DNA of 64,000 nt from CAILZL01 sp963791615 (GCA_963791615.1 CAWBTE010000009.1:62001-126000); one strand, 5' to 3'. Positions 36,112-45,527 are shown, counted from the first letter of the stretch. Program-made: numbers and translations. Notes: generated from the sequence alone by a model not told the origin.

Positions 36112-37137
36112 TCATGGCCGGGCCTGCATGGCTCGTTGCACCATCATCAGCACCATGCCCAGCGCCAGCTCGCGCTGCAAGGCAGTCCGGCGCAGGATGC
36201 TCTTCAGTTCACGCAGCTTGTCCAGCGCCTGGAACATGGCGCTTATGTTTAACACTTGTGCCGTCCCCTGCAAAGGCTCGCGCGTGACTGGATCGGCAGT
36301 TCTGAGAATTTCCTTGCGTATCCGCCCTGACAGCCAGAAATCCAGCCAGTTCAGGCGCTCCAGCATCTGGTCATCGGCCCAGCCCTGCGCCAGCTGGGTC
36401 AGATCGGCGCTGCCTTCGCTCAACGAGGTCAGTCCCCCAGACATAGACTGCCGCAAAGCCTCAAACGAACCCTGCCCCGCTGCCTGGACATAGGCCAGCG
36501 CACGCAAGGGGGCGCCACAGGCGTAATCGAGCACTTCGTCTGGCACAACCTTGCCGCCGGCAACGGCTTGTAGCCAGGCTTGTGCTACCGCCCTTTCCGG
36601 CGTCGCCATGCCCAGATGCTGACAGCGGCTGCGCAAGGTGGGCAGCAGGCTGCCAGGCTGTGCGGTCACCAGAATGATCAGACTGCGGGCGCCGGGTTCC
36701 TCCAGCGTTTTGAGCAGTGAGTTGGCGGCCGCAATGGTCATCTGATGTGCCGGTTCGACAATCGCCACACGATAGCCATTGCGGGTGCTGGTGATACTCA
36801 GGCGCTCATTGGCGGCGCGAATCTGGTCGACTGAAATCTGCTGTTTGTCTTCTTCCGGCGAAATCAGCACCAGATCGGGATGGGAGCCGGACTGATTGAG
36901 TTTGCAGCCGACGCAAGCACCGCAAGGCTCGAGCTCGCTTCCCGGCTGCTCACAGAGCAACGCATGTGCCAGCCAGCGCGCGAACTGCGCTTTGCCCAGC
37001 CCTGCTACCCCATGCAGAAGCAGCGCATGTGGCAAGCGATTTGACTGTCTGCTGCGATTCAACTGCGCCCGGATCGGTTCATGCCAGGGCCAGGGTAATG
37101 CCACATTCAGTGAGTGGCTGTCGGGTGCGCCGCTCAT
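36112..37137 (-). CDS. holB: DNA polymerase III delta prime subunit
   Basis: Clamp loader subunit, 341 residues. Seen: HALLLHGVAGLGKAQFARWL (residues 37-56, modified P-loop), the zinc module CGACVGCKLNQSGSHPDL and NSLLKTLEEPGARSLIILVTA with LPTLRSRCQ (sensor regions). The length matches E. coli HolB (334). It overlaps the tmk stop by four bases (ATGA), so translation is coupled. Confidence 0.93.
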   Translation of the reverse strand: MSGAPDSHSLNVALPWPWHEPIRAQLNRSRQSNRLPHALLLHGVAGLGKAQFARWLAHALLCEQPGSELEPCGACVGCKLNQSGSHPDLVLISPEEDKQQISVDQIRAANERLSITSTRNGYRVAIVEPAHQMTIAAANSLLKTLEEPGARSLIILVTAQPGSLLPTLRSRCQHLGMATPERAVAQAWLQAVAGGKVVPDEVLDYACGAPLRALAYVQAAGQGSFEALRQSMSGGLTSLSEGSADLTQLAQGWADDQMLERLNWLDFWLSGRIRKEILRTADPVTREPLQGTAQVLNISAMFQALDKLRELKSILRRTALQRELALGMVLMMVQRAMQARP

Positions 37138-37796
37138 GACGTCTGTTCCTGAATGAATTGCCGGAGGGTGGTACTGACATCTCTGGCCACTGAATCCAGC
37201 GTCTGGCTGGCATCAATGATGCGGAAGCGGCCCGGGTCGGACTGCGCTCGCACCAGATACCCTTGTCTCACCCGTTCGAAAAAAGCGCCCTGCTCAATTT
37301 CAAAGCGATCACCCTCACCCTGCCCTGCTGCCTGATTGCGTGCACGGGCGCGCTGCATGGCCAATTCCACTGGCGCATCCAGCAACAAAGTCAGATGCGG
37401 CTGGATACCCTGCTGTACCCATTGTTCCAGCTGGGCAATCTGCGTCAGCGACAGCCCACGGCCATACCCCTGATAGGCATAACTGGCGTCAGTGAAACGA
37501 TCTGACAACACCCATGCGCCCCGCTGCAGGGCGGGCAGAATCAGGTTATGCAGGTGCGTGGCGCGTGCGGCAAACATCAGCAGCAATTCGCAGGATGCCG
37601 GCATGGCTTCGGTATCTCGCGCCAGCAGCAGCTCACGGATTTTTTCAGCACGCGGTGTGCCACCAGGTTCACGGGTAACCACTACTTCAATTCCAGCGGT
37701 CTGTAGTTCCCGTTCGATGGTTTGCAGTTGCGTGGACTTGCCCGCGCCCTCGCCGCCTTCCAGCGTAATGAACCTGCCTGTGAGTTGCTGCGTCAT
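37134..37796 (-). CDS. tmk: Thymidylate kinase
   Basis: dTMP to dTDP kinase, 220 residues. P-loop EGGEGAGKSTQ (residues 14-24), VVTREPGGTP (DR(Y/H)-E type substrate site), LSDRFTDASYAYQGYGRGL and LLLDAPVELAMQRARARN are seen. The lid has RARARNQAAGQGEGDRFE. It lies nine bases after mltG and overlaps holB, all in one operon. Confidence 0.95.
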   Translation of the reverse strand: MTQQLTGRFITLEGGEGAGKSTQLQTIERELQTAGIEVVVTREPGGTPRAEKIRELLLARDTEAMPASCELLLMFAARATHLHNLILPALQRGAWVLSDRFTDASYAYQGYGRGLSLTQIAQLEQWVQQGIQPHLTLLLDAPVELAMQRARARNQAAGQGEGDRFEIEQGAFFERVRQGYLVRAQSDPGRFRIIDASQTLDSVARDVSTTLRQFIQEQTS

Positions 37797-37805
37797 TTTT
37801 ATGTT

Positions 37806-38831
37806 TCAGTTGGCGCGCTGTGTCGCCAGATAACGGCGTACGGCCGCATTGTGTTCCTGAAGATTTCTGGAAAAGTAATGGCTGCCATCGCCCTTGCCGG
37901 TGGCTACAAAAAACAGTGCGCCGGTTCGCTCGGGATTAACCGCTGCCAGCAATGATGCGGCGCCCGGCAAGGCAATCGGCGTGGGCGGCAGACCCGTACG
38001 AGTATAGGTGTTGTAGGGACCATCGCGCAGCAGATCGGTCTTGCGCAAGTTGCCGTCAAAATCAGCACCGAGTCCATAGATGACTGTCGGATCAGTCTGC
38101 AAGCGCATGCCGCGCGCCAAACGTTCAATGAATACGCCCGAAATCATTGGTCGCTCACTGGGCTTTGCAGTTTCTTTTTCAATAATGGAGGCCAGTATCA
38201 GTGCTTCGTATGCATTGTTCAGCAACAGACCACTGGCGCGTTGCTGCCATGCCGTGTCAAGTTCGCGCTGCATGCGTTGCTGTGCAATCTGCAGAATTTC
38301 AAGATCGCTGGTGTGCTTGGCAAACTGGTAGGTGTCCGGGAAAAACCGTCCTTCCGGGTGCGTATCGTTCATGCCCAGCGATTGCATCACCTCTGCATCC
38401 GAACGACCAGCCAGTGTGTTATGGATATCCTGTCGGTTTTCAATCGCGCGTCTCAATTCACGGAATGTCGAGCCCTCGACAATGGTGATGCTGTGCAACA
38501 GCACTTCACCGCTGGTAAACAGGTGCAGCAGATCGTCGGGCGTCATGCCAGTGGTCAGGGAATACTCACCAGCTTTGATCTTTCCACTCAATCCCTGGCT
38601 ACGCGCCCACCACGACCAGATACGCGGATGCTTCAGCCAGCCAGCCTGCTGCAGATCGCCGGCGATGCGCGACACTGAAGCGCCGCGCGGAATTTCATGG
38701 TTTATGCTCTGCTGCGAAATAATTGGCTGATGCAGCCAGCGCCAACCATAGACCACGCTGCTGGCCAGACCGAGCAATAGCAACAGCAGCACCAGCCAGC
38801 CCCAGCGCATTGAACGTGCTGCTGTCGTCAT
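37806..38831 (-). CDS. mltG: Endolytic peptidoglycan transglycosylase
   Basis: A 341-residue inner-membrane enzyme that cuts nascent glycan strands. One N-terminal transmembrane helix (WGWLVLLLLLLGLASSVVYGW, residues 10-30) is followed by a LysM-like region (RIAGDLQQAGWLKHP) and the YceG catalytic domain with LASIIEKETAKPSERP (catalytic Glu) and MRLQTDPTVIYGLG. It overlaps the pabC stop by four bases (ATGA). Confidence 0.93.
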   Translation of the reverse strand: MTTAARSMRWGWLVLLLLLLGLASSVVYGWRWLHQPIISQQSINHEIPRGASVSRIAGDLQQAGWLKHPRIWSWWARSQGLSGKIKAGEYSLTTGMTPDDLLHLFTSGEVLLHSITIVEGSTFRELRRAIENRQDIHNTLAGRSDAEVMQSLGMNDTHPEGRFFPDTYQFAKHTSDLEILQIAQQRMQRELDTAWQQRASGLLLNNAYEALILASIIEKETAKPSERPMISGVFIERLARGMRLQTDPTVIYGLGADFDGNLRKTDLLRDGPYNTYTRTGLPPTPIALPGAASLLAAVNPERTGALFFVATGKGDGSHYFSRNLQEHNAAVRRYLATQRAN

Positions 38832-39655
38832 TGGTGCGACTCCAGTGCATCAGTCAATTGACCAGTGATTGGCCCAATCGGCCAGACATGTTGTTCAAGT
38901 TGCGTCACTGCCTGAATGCCCCGTACTGCGTTGGTCACAAACACTTCCTGTGCGGCATCAATCTCTTCAGCGCGAACCGCACGCTCCTCACAGGCAATAC
39001 CCAGCTGCATCGCCAGTCTTAATACTTGCTTTCGCATCACGCCCTGCACGCCGCTGTAACGCAGGTCAGGCGTCACTAATACGTCATCAAGCACCATGAA
39101 TACATTACTCATCGTGGCGCACACCAGCTCATCTTCGGTATCCAGCATCAGGCCTTCGGCGATGCTTGGGTCGCGCCACTCGGCTTGTGCCAGCACCTGT
39201 TCAAGTCGATTGCAGTGTTTGATGCCGGCTAGCTGCGCATTGCGCGAGAGCCGGGTTCTACACCAGCGAACCTGAATGCCATTGGTTTGCGTCGCCGCAG
39301 GTGCGTCGAACAATTGCCACAATCGGGTGGGTTTAACGGTTGCAGCCGGGCGATACCCACGTTCACTGCGGCCGCGACTCAGTACCAGTTTGATGACACC
39401 GCATTGCTGTTCCGCAATCAATTTTTCCAGCTCAGTCTGCAACACAGCCGATTCGGGTTCCGGCAGGCACAGCCGCTCGCAGCCAAGTCGCAATCGTTGC
39501 CAGTGGTCGTCCAGAAACCGTACCTGGCCACGCTGCAGCAACATGGTTTCAAAAATGCCGTCGCCGTAGTGAAAGCCACGTTCATCCACATGCAGCGCGG
39601 GCGTATCCGCTGCGATGACTTGACCATCAAGCAAGGTGTTGCGCATGGTGCCCAT
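38828..39655 (-). CDS. pabC: Aminodeoxychorismate lyase
   Basis: PLP-dependent class IV lyase, 275 residues, that forms 4-aminobenzoate and pyruvate from aminodeoxychorismate. Fold markers: DERGFHYGDGIFETMLL, RLRLGCERL, IKLVLSRGRSERGY, KHCNRLEQVLAQAEW (with PLP Lys in IKHCNRL) and VTNAVRGIQAV. ATG 39655 overlaps the pabB stop in a TGATG. Two more ATGs are nearby (39646 included), so the start is uncertain by three codons. Confidence 0.9.
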   Translation of the reverse strand: MGTMRNTLLDGQVIAADTPALHVDERGFHYGDGIFETMLLQRGQVRFLDDHWQRLRLGCERLCLPEPESAVLQTELEKLIAEQQCGVIKLVLSRGRSERGYRPAATVKPTRLWQLFDAPAATQTNGIQVRWCRTRLSRNAQLAGIKHCNRLEQVLAQAEWRDPSIAEGLMLDTEDELVCATMSNVFMVLDDVLVTPDLRYSGVQGVMRKQVLRLAMQLGIACEERAVRAEEIDAAQEVFVTNAVRGIQAVTQLEQHVWPIGPITGQLTDALESHQ

Positions 39656-41061
39656 CAATGCGGTAAAGCCCGCAACAGGCCCAGCGCCTTGGCGCGCGTT
39701 TCGTCCAGTTCACGCTCAGGAATGGAATCAGCGACGATGCCCGCACCGGCGCGAAAATCCAGCTGGCTGCCGCGCAGTTCCAGCGTACGGATCAGGATAT
39801 TCATATCCATGCTGCCATCACGATTCAGATACCCCATGGAGCCAGTATAAGCACCGCGCGCGCACTGTTCGAGACTGGCGATGATCTCCATGCAGCGAAT
39901 CTTGGGGCATCCGGTGATGGTGCCACCCGGAAACACGGCGGCAATGGCTTGTCCGGGCGTGACATCACTGCGCACCCTGCCGCGCACATTGGAGACGATG
40001 TGATGTACATGCGCGTAGCTCTCGATGCTCATGTATTCATTGACTTCCACCGTGCCGCCAACGCAGATACGGCCAAGGTCATTGCGCTCCAGATCCAGCA
40101 GCATGATGTGCTCGGCGCGTTCCTTGGGATGTGCATGTAATTCGTCCAGCAGAGCCTGATCGGTACGCGCATCAGCATGGCGCGGACGCGTACCGGCAAT
40201 CGGTCGGGTGTTCGCCCAGCCACCACGCAACTCGATCAGGCGTTCCGGCGAAGAGCTGATCAAGTGATGATCAGGCGCCAGCTGCGCCAGTGCGGCGAAT
40301 GGAGCGGGATTGGTGGTTTTCAGCCGGCTGTACAGCGCGGGCGCGCAGTCATGTGCTGCTTCGGCATGCCAGCGTCGGGAAAGATTGGCCTGATAGATGT
40401 CACCCGCAGCAATATGTCCGAGCGCAGTACGCACTGCGTCAGTAAATGCTTCAGGTGGATCTTCCTGCAGGGCCAGCACCGCAATACGCGGTTGTATTGC
40501 TGACCGGCTGCGAATCTGTTGCAGATCATCCTTGACTCGTTGCAGCCCGGTTACTGCATCGGAACCTGTTTCCGTGACGAACCAGGATTCGCCGGTATCG
40601 CTGCGACGCTCAAGGGCCGCCGGGATGCGCACAGCTTGCGCAATCAGCTGGTCACGGTCTGGCCACATGCCTGCACGCAGGCTGGGTTCTATTTGCTGAA
40701 CCAGTTCATAGCTGAGATAGACAAACCAGCCGCCTTTGAAAGGCCATGATGCATCCATTTCCGGAATGCGCTCCTGGCGCCACCACTGATCCAGCCCATC
40801 CAGAAAATCTCCGTTGCGGGCCAAATCCGGATTTTCTTTTGCACTCAGGCCTGTGTCGGCACGCAACTCCAGTCGTGCACCAGGAAAGGCCAGTAGCAAA
40901 TCATGGTTCATGCCCTGCAGACTGGCAGCCGTGGATTCGAGCAGGAAGGGATAACGCGTCGGATGTGCTGCATGCAATTGCAGCAGTTCATCGCTGGTCA
41001 GCACGCCCAGAGGCCAAGCCTGCAGATCAGCAGTAGTGCGTTGAGTGTCAGCGGATAACAA
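39655..41061 (-). CDS. pabB: Aminodeoxychorismate synthase component I
   Basis: Chorismate-using subunit of ADC synthase, 468 residues, in folate synthesis. The C-terminal chorismate-binding domain has SSPERLIELRGG, RPIAGTRPRH, ERAEHIMLLDLERNDLGR, YAHVHHIVSNVRG, VTPGQAIAAVFPGGTITGCPKIR and AYTGSMGYLNRDG. The PIAGTRPRH and PGGTITGCPK stretches are the family signatures. The amidotransferase partner pabA is not in the window. pabB is inserted between fabF and pabC, where many gammaproteobacteria have only pabC. Confidence 0.92.
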   Translation of the reverse strand: MLSADTQRTTADLQAWPLGVLTSDELLQLHAAHPTRYPFLLESTAASLQGMNHDLLLAFPGARLELRADTGLSAKENPDLARNGDFLDGLDQWWRQERIPEMDASWPFKGGWFVYLSYELVQQIEPSLRAGMWPDRDQLIAQAVRIPAALERRSDTGESWFVTETGSDAVTGLQRVKDDLQQIRSRSAIQPRIAVLALQEDPPEAFTDAVRTALGHIAAGDIYQANLSRRWHAEAAHDCAPALYSRLKTTNPAPFAALAQLAPDHHLISSSPERLIELRGGWANTRPIAGTRPRHADARTDQALLDELHAHPKERAEHIMLLDLERNDLGRICVGGTVEVNEYMSIESYAHVHHIVSNVRGRVRSDVTPGQAIAAVFPGGTITGCPKIRCMEIIASLEQCARGAYTGSMGYLNRDGSMDMNILIRTLELRGSQLDFRAGAGIVADSIPERELDETRAKALGLLRALPH

Positions 41062-41086
41062 GCAAGTTGCTCACTGACGAGGGTTG

Positions 41087-41117
41087 GGCTCTGCCGGGAG
41101 GTTGTTCCGGCAGAGCC
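41087..41117 (-). terminator. Hairpin between fabF and pabB
   Basis: Perfect 11-base arms (41087-41097 and 41107-41117, GGCTCTGCCGG and its complement) with a nine-base loop, just after the fabF stop on the minus strand. No T-run follows, so it may attenuate or stabilise rather than fully end transcription. Confidence 0.6.
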
Positions 41118-41123
41118 GAGAAG

Positions 41124-42371
41124 TTAACGCAGCGTCTTGAAGATCAGACTGCCATTGGTGCCGCCAAAACCGAAAGAATTCGACAACACGGCATTCAGCG
41201 ACAGCTTGCGTGCCGTATGCGGCACGTAGTCCAGATCACAGCCCTCATCAGGGTTATCCAGATTGATGGTCGGTGGGACCACCTGATCGCGCAGCGCCAG
41301 CACGGAGAAAATGGCTTCAATCACGCCCGCTGCACCCAGCAAATGTCCGGTGACAGACTTGGTGGAGCTGATGGCCAGCTTGTAGGCATGATCGCCAAAG
41401 GCACGTTTCATGGCCATGGTCTCGGCCACATCGCCCAGTCCCGTGGACGTAGCGTGAGCATTAACGTACTGGATATCGGCAGGATTCATGCCCGCATCTC
41501 GCAGTGCATTGGCCATGGCCAGCCGTGCGCCCTCGCCATCTTCGGGCGGTGTGGTGATATGGTGTGCATCACCGCTCATGCCAAAGCCGGCGAATTCCGC
41601 ATAAATGCGCGCGCCACGCGCCTTGGCGTGTTCATACTCTTCCAGCACAACAGCGCCGGCGCCATCGGACAACACGAAACCATCGCGATCCTTGTCCCAG
41701 GGACGACTGGCCCTGGTGGGATCGTCATTGCGCTGTGACAAAGCACGCGCCTGACCGAAGCCACCCAGACCACAGGGCGTGGTCGCCATTTCAGCGCCAC
41801 CGGCGATCATCACATCCGCATCACCGTACTGGATCAGACGCGCCGCGATGCCGATGGCATGCGTTGACGTGGTGCAGGCGGTGACGGTGGCAATGTTCGG
41901 GCCGGTCAATTTCAGGTTGATCGACAGATGACCGGAGATCATGTTGATGATGCTGCCGGGCACGAAGAAGGGCGAGATACGTTTGGGGCTGTTGTTCGCG
42001 CCCAGGTACTTGCCATAGTTGTCTTCAATGGTATCCAGACCACCGATGCCTGCGCCCATGGCGACACCGATGCGTTCGGCATTGGTGGGTGTGACTTCGA
42101 TGCCACAGTCCTTGAATGCCTGCGTGCCTGCGGCATAGCCGTAGTGCATGAAAGGATCAATCTTGCGCAGTTCCTTCGGCGCCATATAGTCCTCAGCAGT
42201 GAAGCCTTGCACCGATCCGCCGAAACGGGTCGGGAAGGCGCTGACATCAAAACGGGTAATGGGGCCGATGCCACTCTGTCCCGCCACTACGGCGGCCCAG
42301 GCGGAATCAATGGTGCTACCGACGGGCGAGACGATACCCAGGCCCGTAATGACAACGCGTCGCTTGGACAA
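41124..42371 (-). CDS. fabF: Beta-ketoacyl-ACP synthase II
   Basis: Elongating condensing enzyme of fatty acid synthesis, 415 residues. It starts MSKRRVVITGLGIVSPVG. Catalytic residues: Cys in VTACTTSTHAIG, His in YVNAHATSTGLGD and His in STKSVTGHLLGAAGVIEA. C-terminal NSFGFGGTNGSLIF is typical. The start codon is TTG at 42371, supported by GAGG about six bases upstream and by the family N-terminus. It follows acpP by about 100 bases. Confidence 0.95.
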   Translation of the reverse strand: MSKRRVVITGLGIVSPVGSTIDSAWAAVVAGQSGIGPITRFDVSAFPTRFGGSVQGFTAEDYMAPKELRKIDPFMHYGYAAGTQAFKDCGIEVTPTNAERIGVAMGAGIGGLDTIEDNYGKYLGANNSPKRISPFFVPGSIINMISGHLSINLKLTGPNIATVTACTTSTHAIGIAARLIQYGDADVMIAGGAEMATTPCGLGGFGQARALSQRNDDPTRASRPWDKDRDGFVLSDGAGAVVLEEYEHAKARGARIYAEFAGFGMSGDAHHITTPPEDGEGARLAMANALRDAGMNPADIQYVNAHATSTGLGDVAETMAMKRAFGDHAYKLAISSTKSVTGHLLGAAGVIEAIFSVLALRDQVVPPTINLDNPDEGCDLDYVPHTARKLSLNAVLSNSFGFGGTNGSLIFKTLR

Positions 42372-42472
42372 GCGGCACCTCAGGAATTAGAGATGAAGAT
42401 CAGAAACTGGCCAGCCTTCCATGGCCGGCTTCGTCTCAAGGTGATTTCTCTGAGCCATCAGGCTCAGGGCTA

Positions 42473-42712
42473 TCAAGCCTTGCGACGCTGCGTTACGTAG
42501 TCGATGGCCTGCTGAACGGTGGTGATCTTTTCAGCGTCTTCGTCAGGAATTTCGGTCTCGAATTCCTCTTCCAGCGCCATGACCAGCTCGACGGTGTCGA
42601 GAGAGTCCGCGCCCAGATCGTCGACGAAGGAAGCGTCATTGGTGACTTCTTCTTCTTTTACGCCCAATTGTTCGGCGACGATTGCTTTAACCTGTTGTTC
42701 GATGCTGCTCAT
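42473..42712 (-). CDS. acpP: Acyl carrier protein
   Basis: A 79-residue acidic four-helix carrier, MSSIEQQVKAIVAEQLGVKEEE. The phosphopantetheine Ser is in DLGADSLDTVELVMALEEEF. It holds growing acyl chains on the prosthetic group. The promoter on the minus strand is at 42785-42813, so acpP-fabF can be transcribed apart from fabD-fabG. Confidence 0.97.
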   Translation of the reverse strand: MSSIEQQVKAIVAEQLGVKEEEVTNDASFVDDLGADSLDTVELVMALEEEFETEIPDEDAEKITTVQQAIDYVTQRRKA

Positions 42713-42784
42713 TTATCTGAGTCCTCTGTGGTGAAACCCTGCGGGGCGATGGCTTGAGCCCTCGGCCTGCCGCATGGGGCGCGT

Positions 42785-42813
42785 ATTCTATGTGAACTAT
42801 CGCACGTGTCCAA
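42785..42813 (-). promoter_or_regulatory. Sigma70-like promoter for acpP
   Basis: On the minus strand TTGGAC (42808-42813) and TAGAAT (42785-42790) are 17 bases apart. Transcription would begin near 42778, giving a leader of about 66 bases before the acpP ATG. Confidence 0.65.
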
Positions 42814-42883
42814 CCATTAAAAAAAACCAGTATCAACAGTAACTTGACTGCATGTCCGGGACGCGCTAGGGAGGGTGATTCTC

Positions 42884-43027
42884 AGAACCTGTTCAAAATC
42901 TTGATCAAGGGATGCAGCGCAAGGCGGAACTGCACAAAAAAACGCAGCGTACACGCAAGTACGTGAGTATTTTTTGTTCGGTTCCAACACCGCGATGCGC
43001 CCTTCAGCGAGACTTTGAGCAGGTTCT
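42884..43027 (-). repeat. MITE/BIME-like hairpin element, copy 2
   Basis: A 144-bp relative of the element at 17291-17439, again starting on the last base of a stop codon (fabG, minus strand). The arms are in reverse orientation relative to copy 1 on the plus strand, but the central GGAACTGCACAAAAAAACGC part reads the same way as in copy 1. It lies between fabG and the acpP promoter. The rest of the 42713-43026 gap holds only the acpP promoter and leader. Confidence 0.85.
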
Positions 43028-43770
43028 CAGATCATGTACATGCCGCCATTCACATGCAGGGTTTCCCCGGTAATGTAGCTGGTATGTGGTGAAGCCAGGA
43101 ACAGCACAGCCTGGGCAATGTCATCCACGTTGCCGAGGCGTCCGGCGGGAATCTGCTCAGTCAGTTTGTTGCGCTGCTCGTCACTCAATTTATCGGTCAT
43201 GTCGGTGGCGATGAAGCCCGGCGCGACCACATTGACCGTAATGCCGCGCGAACCCACTTCCCGTGCCATGGACTTGGAGAAACCGATAATCCCGGCTTTG
43301 GCGGCCGCATAGTTGGCCTGTCCGGCATTACCCATCACCCCTACCACCGAGGCGATGGTGATGATGCGTCCCTTGCGCGCCTTCATCATGCCGCGCAGCA
43401 CGCCCTTGGACATGCGGAATACCGAGCCGAGATTGATGTTCATAATCTCGTCCCACTCCTCGGCTTTCATGCGCATCAGCAGGTTGTCGCGCGTAATGCC
43501 GGCGTTGTTGACCAGAATGCCCGGCGTGCCTTCCTTTCCTTCAATGTCCTTCAGCACCGCTTCCACCGAGGCGGGATCGCCAACATTCAGCAGCAGGCCA
43601 CGACCGTGCAGGCCGGCCTCCTGAAACTTCTGGGTAATGGCCACTGCACCGGCTGCGGTAGTGGCCGTGCCAATCACGGTGGCGCCCGCATTGGCCAGTG
43701 TGTGGGCAATCGCCTGACCGATGCCGCGCGATGCGCCGGTTACCAGCGCAATCTCATTAATAGGCTCCAT
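43027..43770 (-). CDS. fabG: 3-oxoacyl-ACP reductase
   Basis: NADPH-dependent SDR, 247 residues. Cofactor motif TGASRGIGQAIA (residues 13-24), NNAGITRD, active site Ser-Tyr-Lys in IASVVGVMGNAGQANYAAAKAG and C-terminal ITGETLHVNGGMYMI. It reduces beta-ketoacyl-ACP. The stop codon is the edge of hairpin element copy 2, which may separate it from acpP transcription. Confidence 0.95.
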   Translation of the reverse strand: MEPINEIALVTGASRGIGQAIAHTLANAGATVIGTATTAAGAVAITQKFQEAGLHGRGLLLNVGDPASVEAVLKDIEGKEGTPGILVNNAGITRDNLLMRMKAEEWDEIMNINLGSVFRMSKGVLRGMMKARKGRIITIASVVGVMGNAGQANYAAAKAGIIGFSKSMAREVGSRGITVNVVAPGFIATDMTDKLSDEQRNKLTEQIPAGRLGNVDDIAQAVLFLASPHTSYITGETLHVNGGMYMI

Positions 43771-43810
43771 TCAACAGGGCGCCGCTCAACAATTTTGCTT
43801 CTGACATGAG

Positions 43811-44749
43811 TTAACCCTTTACAACATTCAGCGCTTCGGTCAGCGAAGCGGGATCTTCGATGGCCAGCATGGCCAGGTCTTTATTGCGATCAATGCGGCG
43901 ATTTAAACTGGTCAGCACCTTGCCGGGGCCGCATTCAATCAATGTATTCACACCGGCGCCCAGCAGCGTGCGCACGGTATCCGTCCAGCGTACCGGCCCC
44001 ACCAACTGTTCAAACAGCGCAGCGCGAATCCCGGCCGCATCCTGATGGGTGCGCATTTCGACGGTATAAATGGGGGTGGTGGGTATTCTGATGTCGATGC
44101 CCTGCAGACGCTCGGCCAGTCGTTCTGCGGCGGGCCGCATCAACGCAGTATGTGAGGGCACGCTCACGGGCAGGATCAGCGCCCGCTTGGCGCCTTTGGC
44201 TTTCAGCACCTCAATGGCGCGTTCCACTGCGGCTTTCTGGCCAGCGATCACCACTTGGCCCGGCGAATTGAAGTTGGCGGCTTGTACCACCTCTCCTTGG
44301 GCGGCCTCGGCGCAGGCAGCCACGACATCGGTATCTTCCAGACCCAGGATGGCCGCCATGGCGCCCTGCCCCTGCGGCACGGCGCTCTGCATGGCCTGAC
44401 CCCGGAACCTTACTAAGTCGACAGCGGTCTTGAACTCAATGGCTTCAGCGCATACCAGCGCGGTGTATTCCCCCAGACTATGCCCGGCCATGGCTGTTGG
44501 CACTGGACCACCCTGCTTGCGCCAGACGCGCCAAGTGGCCACGCCGGCCGCCAGCATGGCGGGTTGGGTTTTTTCCGTCGAACCGAGCTGATCTGCAGGT
44601 CCGTGCTGACACAGATGCCACAGGTCATAACCCAAGACGATCGAGGCTTCGGCAAAAGTTTCCTGTATCAGGGGTTCCTGTTCAGACAGTGCCGCCAACA
44701 TGCCCAGTGACTGCGATCCCTGACCGGGAAACACCATTGCAAATGCCAT
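43811..44749 (-). CDS. fabD: Malonyl-CoA:ACP transacylase
   Basis: A 312-residue acyltransferase that charges ACP with malonate. Motifs: VFPGQGSQSLGML (residues 7-19), AMAGHSLGEYTALVCA with the nucleophile Ser, and VSVPSHTALM with the catalytic His. AGAGG lies eight bases before the ATG at 44749. It begins this fab cluster; plsX, fabH and rpmF, which often precede it, are replaced here by the rhombosortase gene. Confidence 0.95.
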   Translation of the reverse strand: MAFAMVFPGQGSQSLGMLAALSEQEPLIQETFAEASIVLGYDLWHLCQHGPADQLGSTEKTQPAMLAAGVATWRVWRKQGGPVPTAMAGHSLGEYTALVCAEAIEFKTAVDLVRFRGQAMQSAVPQGQGAMAAILGLEDTDVVAACAEAAQGEVVQAANFNSPGQVVIAGQKAAVERAIEVLKAKGAKRALILPVSVPSHTALMRPAAERLAERLQGIDIRIPTTPIYTVEMRTHQDAAGIRAALFEQLVGPVRWTDTVRTLLGAGVNTLIECGPGKVLTSLNRRIDRNKDLAMLAIEDPASLTEALNVVKG

Positions 44750-44826
44750 CAGATCAACCTCTTTTTTAATTTGGCGTGAAGTGGCGATTATAGCGGGCCT
44801 GAACGGTCCTTCTCAGGTTTTGCCAG

Positions 44827-45441
44827 TCAGCCTCTGTGTGTGGACCGCGTTATCAGCAATGCACCCGAGAGCAGACCGCCCAGCGCACCATACAGATGTG
44901 CATTGACGATCACATTCAAGTTACCGGAAAGCGGTAACGCGCCATGCCATTGTTCCCAGGCAAGTTTGCCGATGAGGATGGTTGTTAACGCCATGGCCAG
45001 CGGTCGCGGTTCGGATCGCCACCAGAGCAGCGCTCCGGCCGCCAGTACACCGTGCAGCACGCCGGACAGCCCGACATACCACTGTAATTGCGGCATGTAA
45101 TACAGCAGCCCGATATCAATGCTGATGGCCGATGTCAGCGTTATCAATGCCCACTGCCCTATTCGATAGCCGTCACGAAATAGCGCAACCATCAAGGCCA
45201 GGCCGGCGAGATTCAGCCAGGTATGCTGCCAGCTGCCATGCACCAGATGTCCGGTCAGCAGGCGCCAGTACTCATGACGGCTGCCCAGCAGTGCATCGCG
45301 CTGGAAACGCAGCCATTCACGTCCGGTTTCGCCCAGCAGGCCCAATAACAAGGTCAGAACACCCACCGCGAGCACCATCCGGATGCCGGGCGTCAGCCTC
45401 TGGCGACGCGGCAGGAAATCTTCACTTGTGTTGTCATTCAC
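44827..45441 (-). CDS. rrtA: Rhombosortase, rhomboid-family intramembrane protease
   Basis: A 204-residue polytopic protein with about six helices and the rhomboid active site: Ser in GLSGVLHG and His in VNAHLYGALGG. HLVHGSWQHTWLNLAGL is the characteristic first loop. The small size and LSGVLHG pattern match rhombosortases, which cleave GlyGly-CTERM tails of secreted proteins that leave through the type II system. It starts at GTG 45441. The divergent neighbour is gspG, which fits such a link. No GlyGly-CTERM protein is visible here. Confidence 0.8.
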   Translation of the reverse strand: MNDNTSEDFLPRRQRLTPGIRMVLAVGVLTLLLGLLGETGREWLRFQRDALLGSRHEYWRLLTGHLVHGSWQHTWLNLAGLALMVALFRDGYRIGQWALITLTSAISIDIGLLYYMPQLQWYVGLSGVLHGVLAAGALLWWRSEPRPLAMALTTILIGKLAWEQWHGALPLSGNLNVIVNAHLYGALGGLLSGALLITRSTHRG

Positions 45442-45527
45442 CTGACTAACCTGTTTGTTATGATCCGGCCGCGCTGGCAGCGCCCTGTCGAATCAAGTTC
45501 GGAAATTAATTACTGGAAAGCTACACC

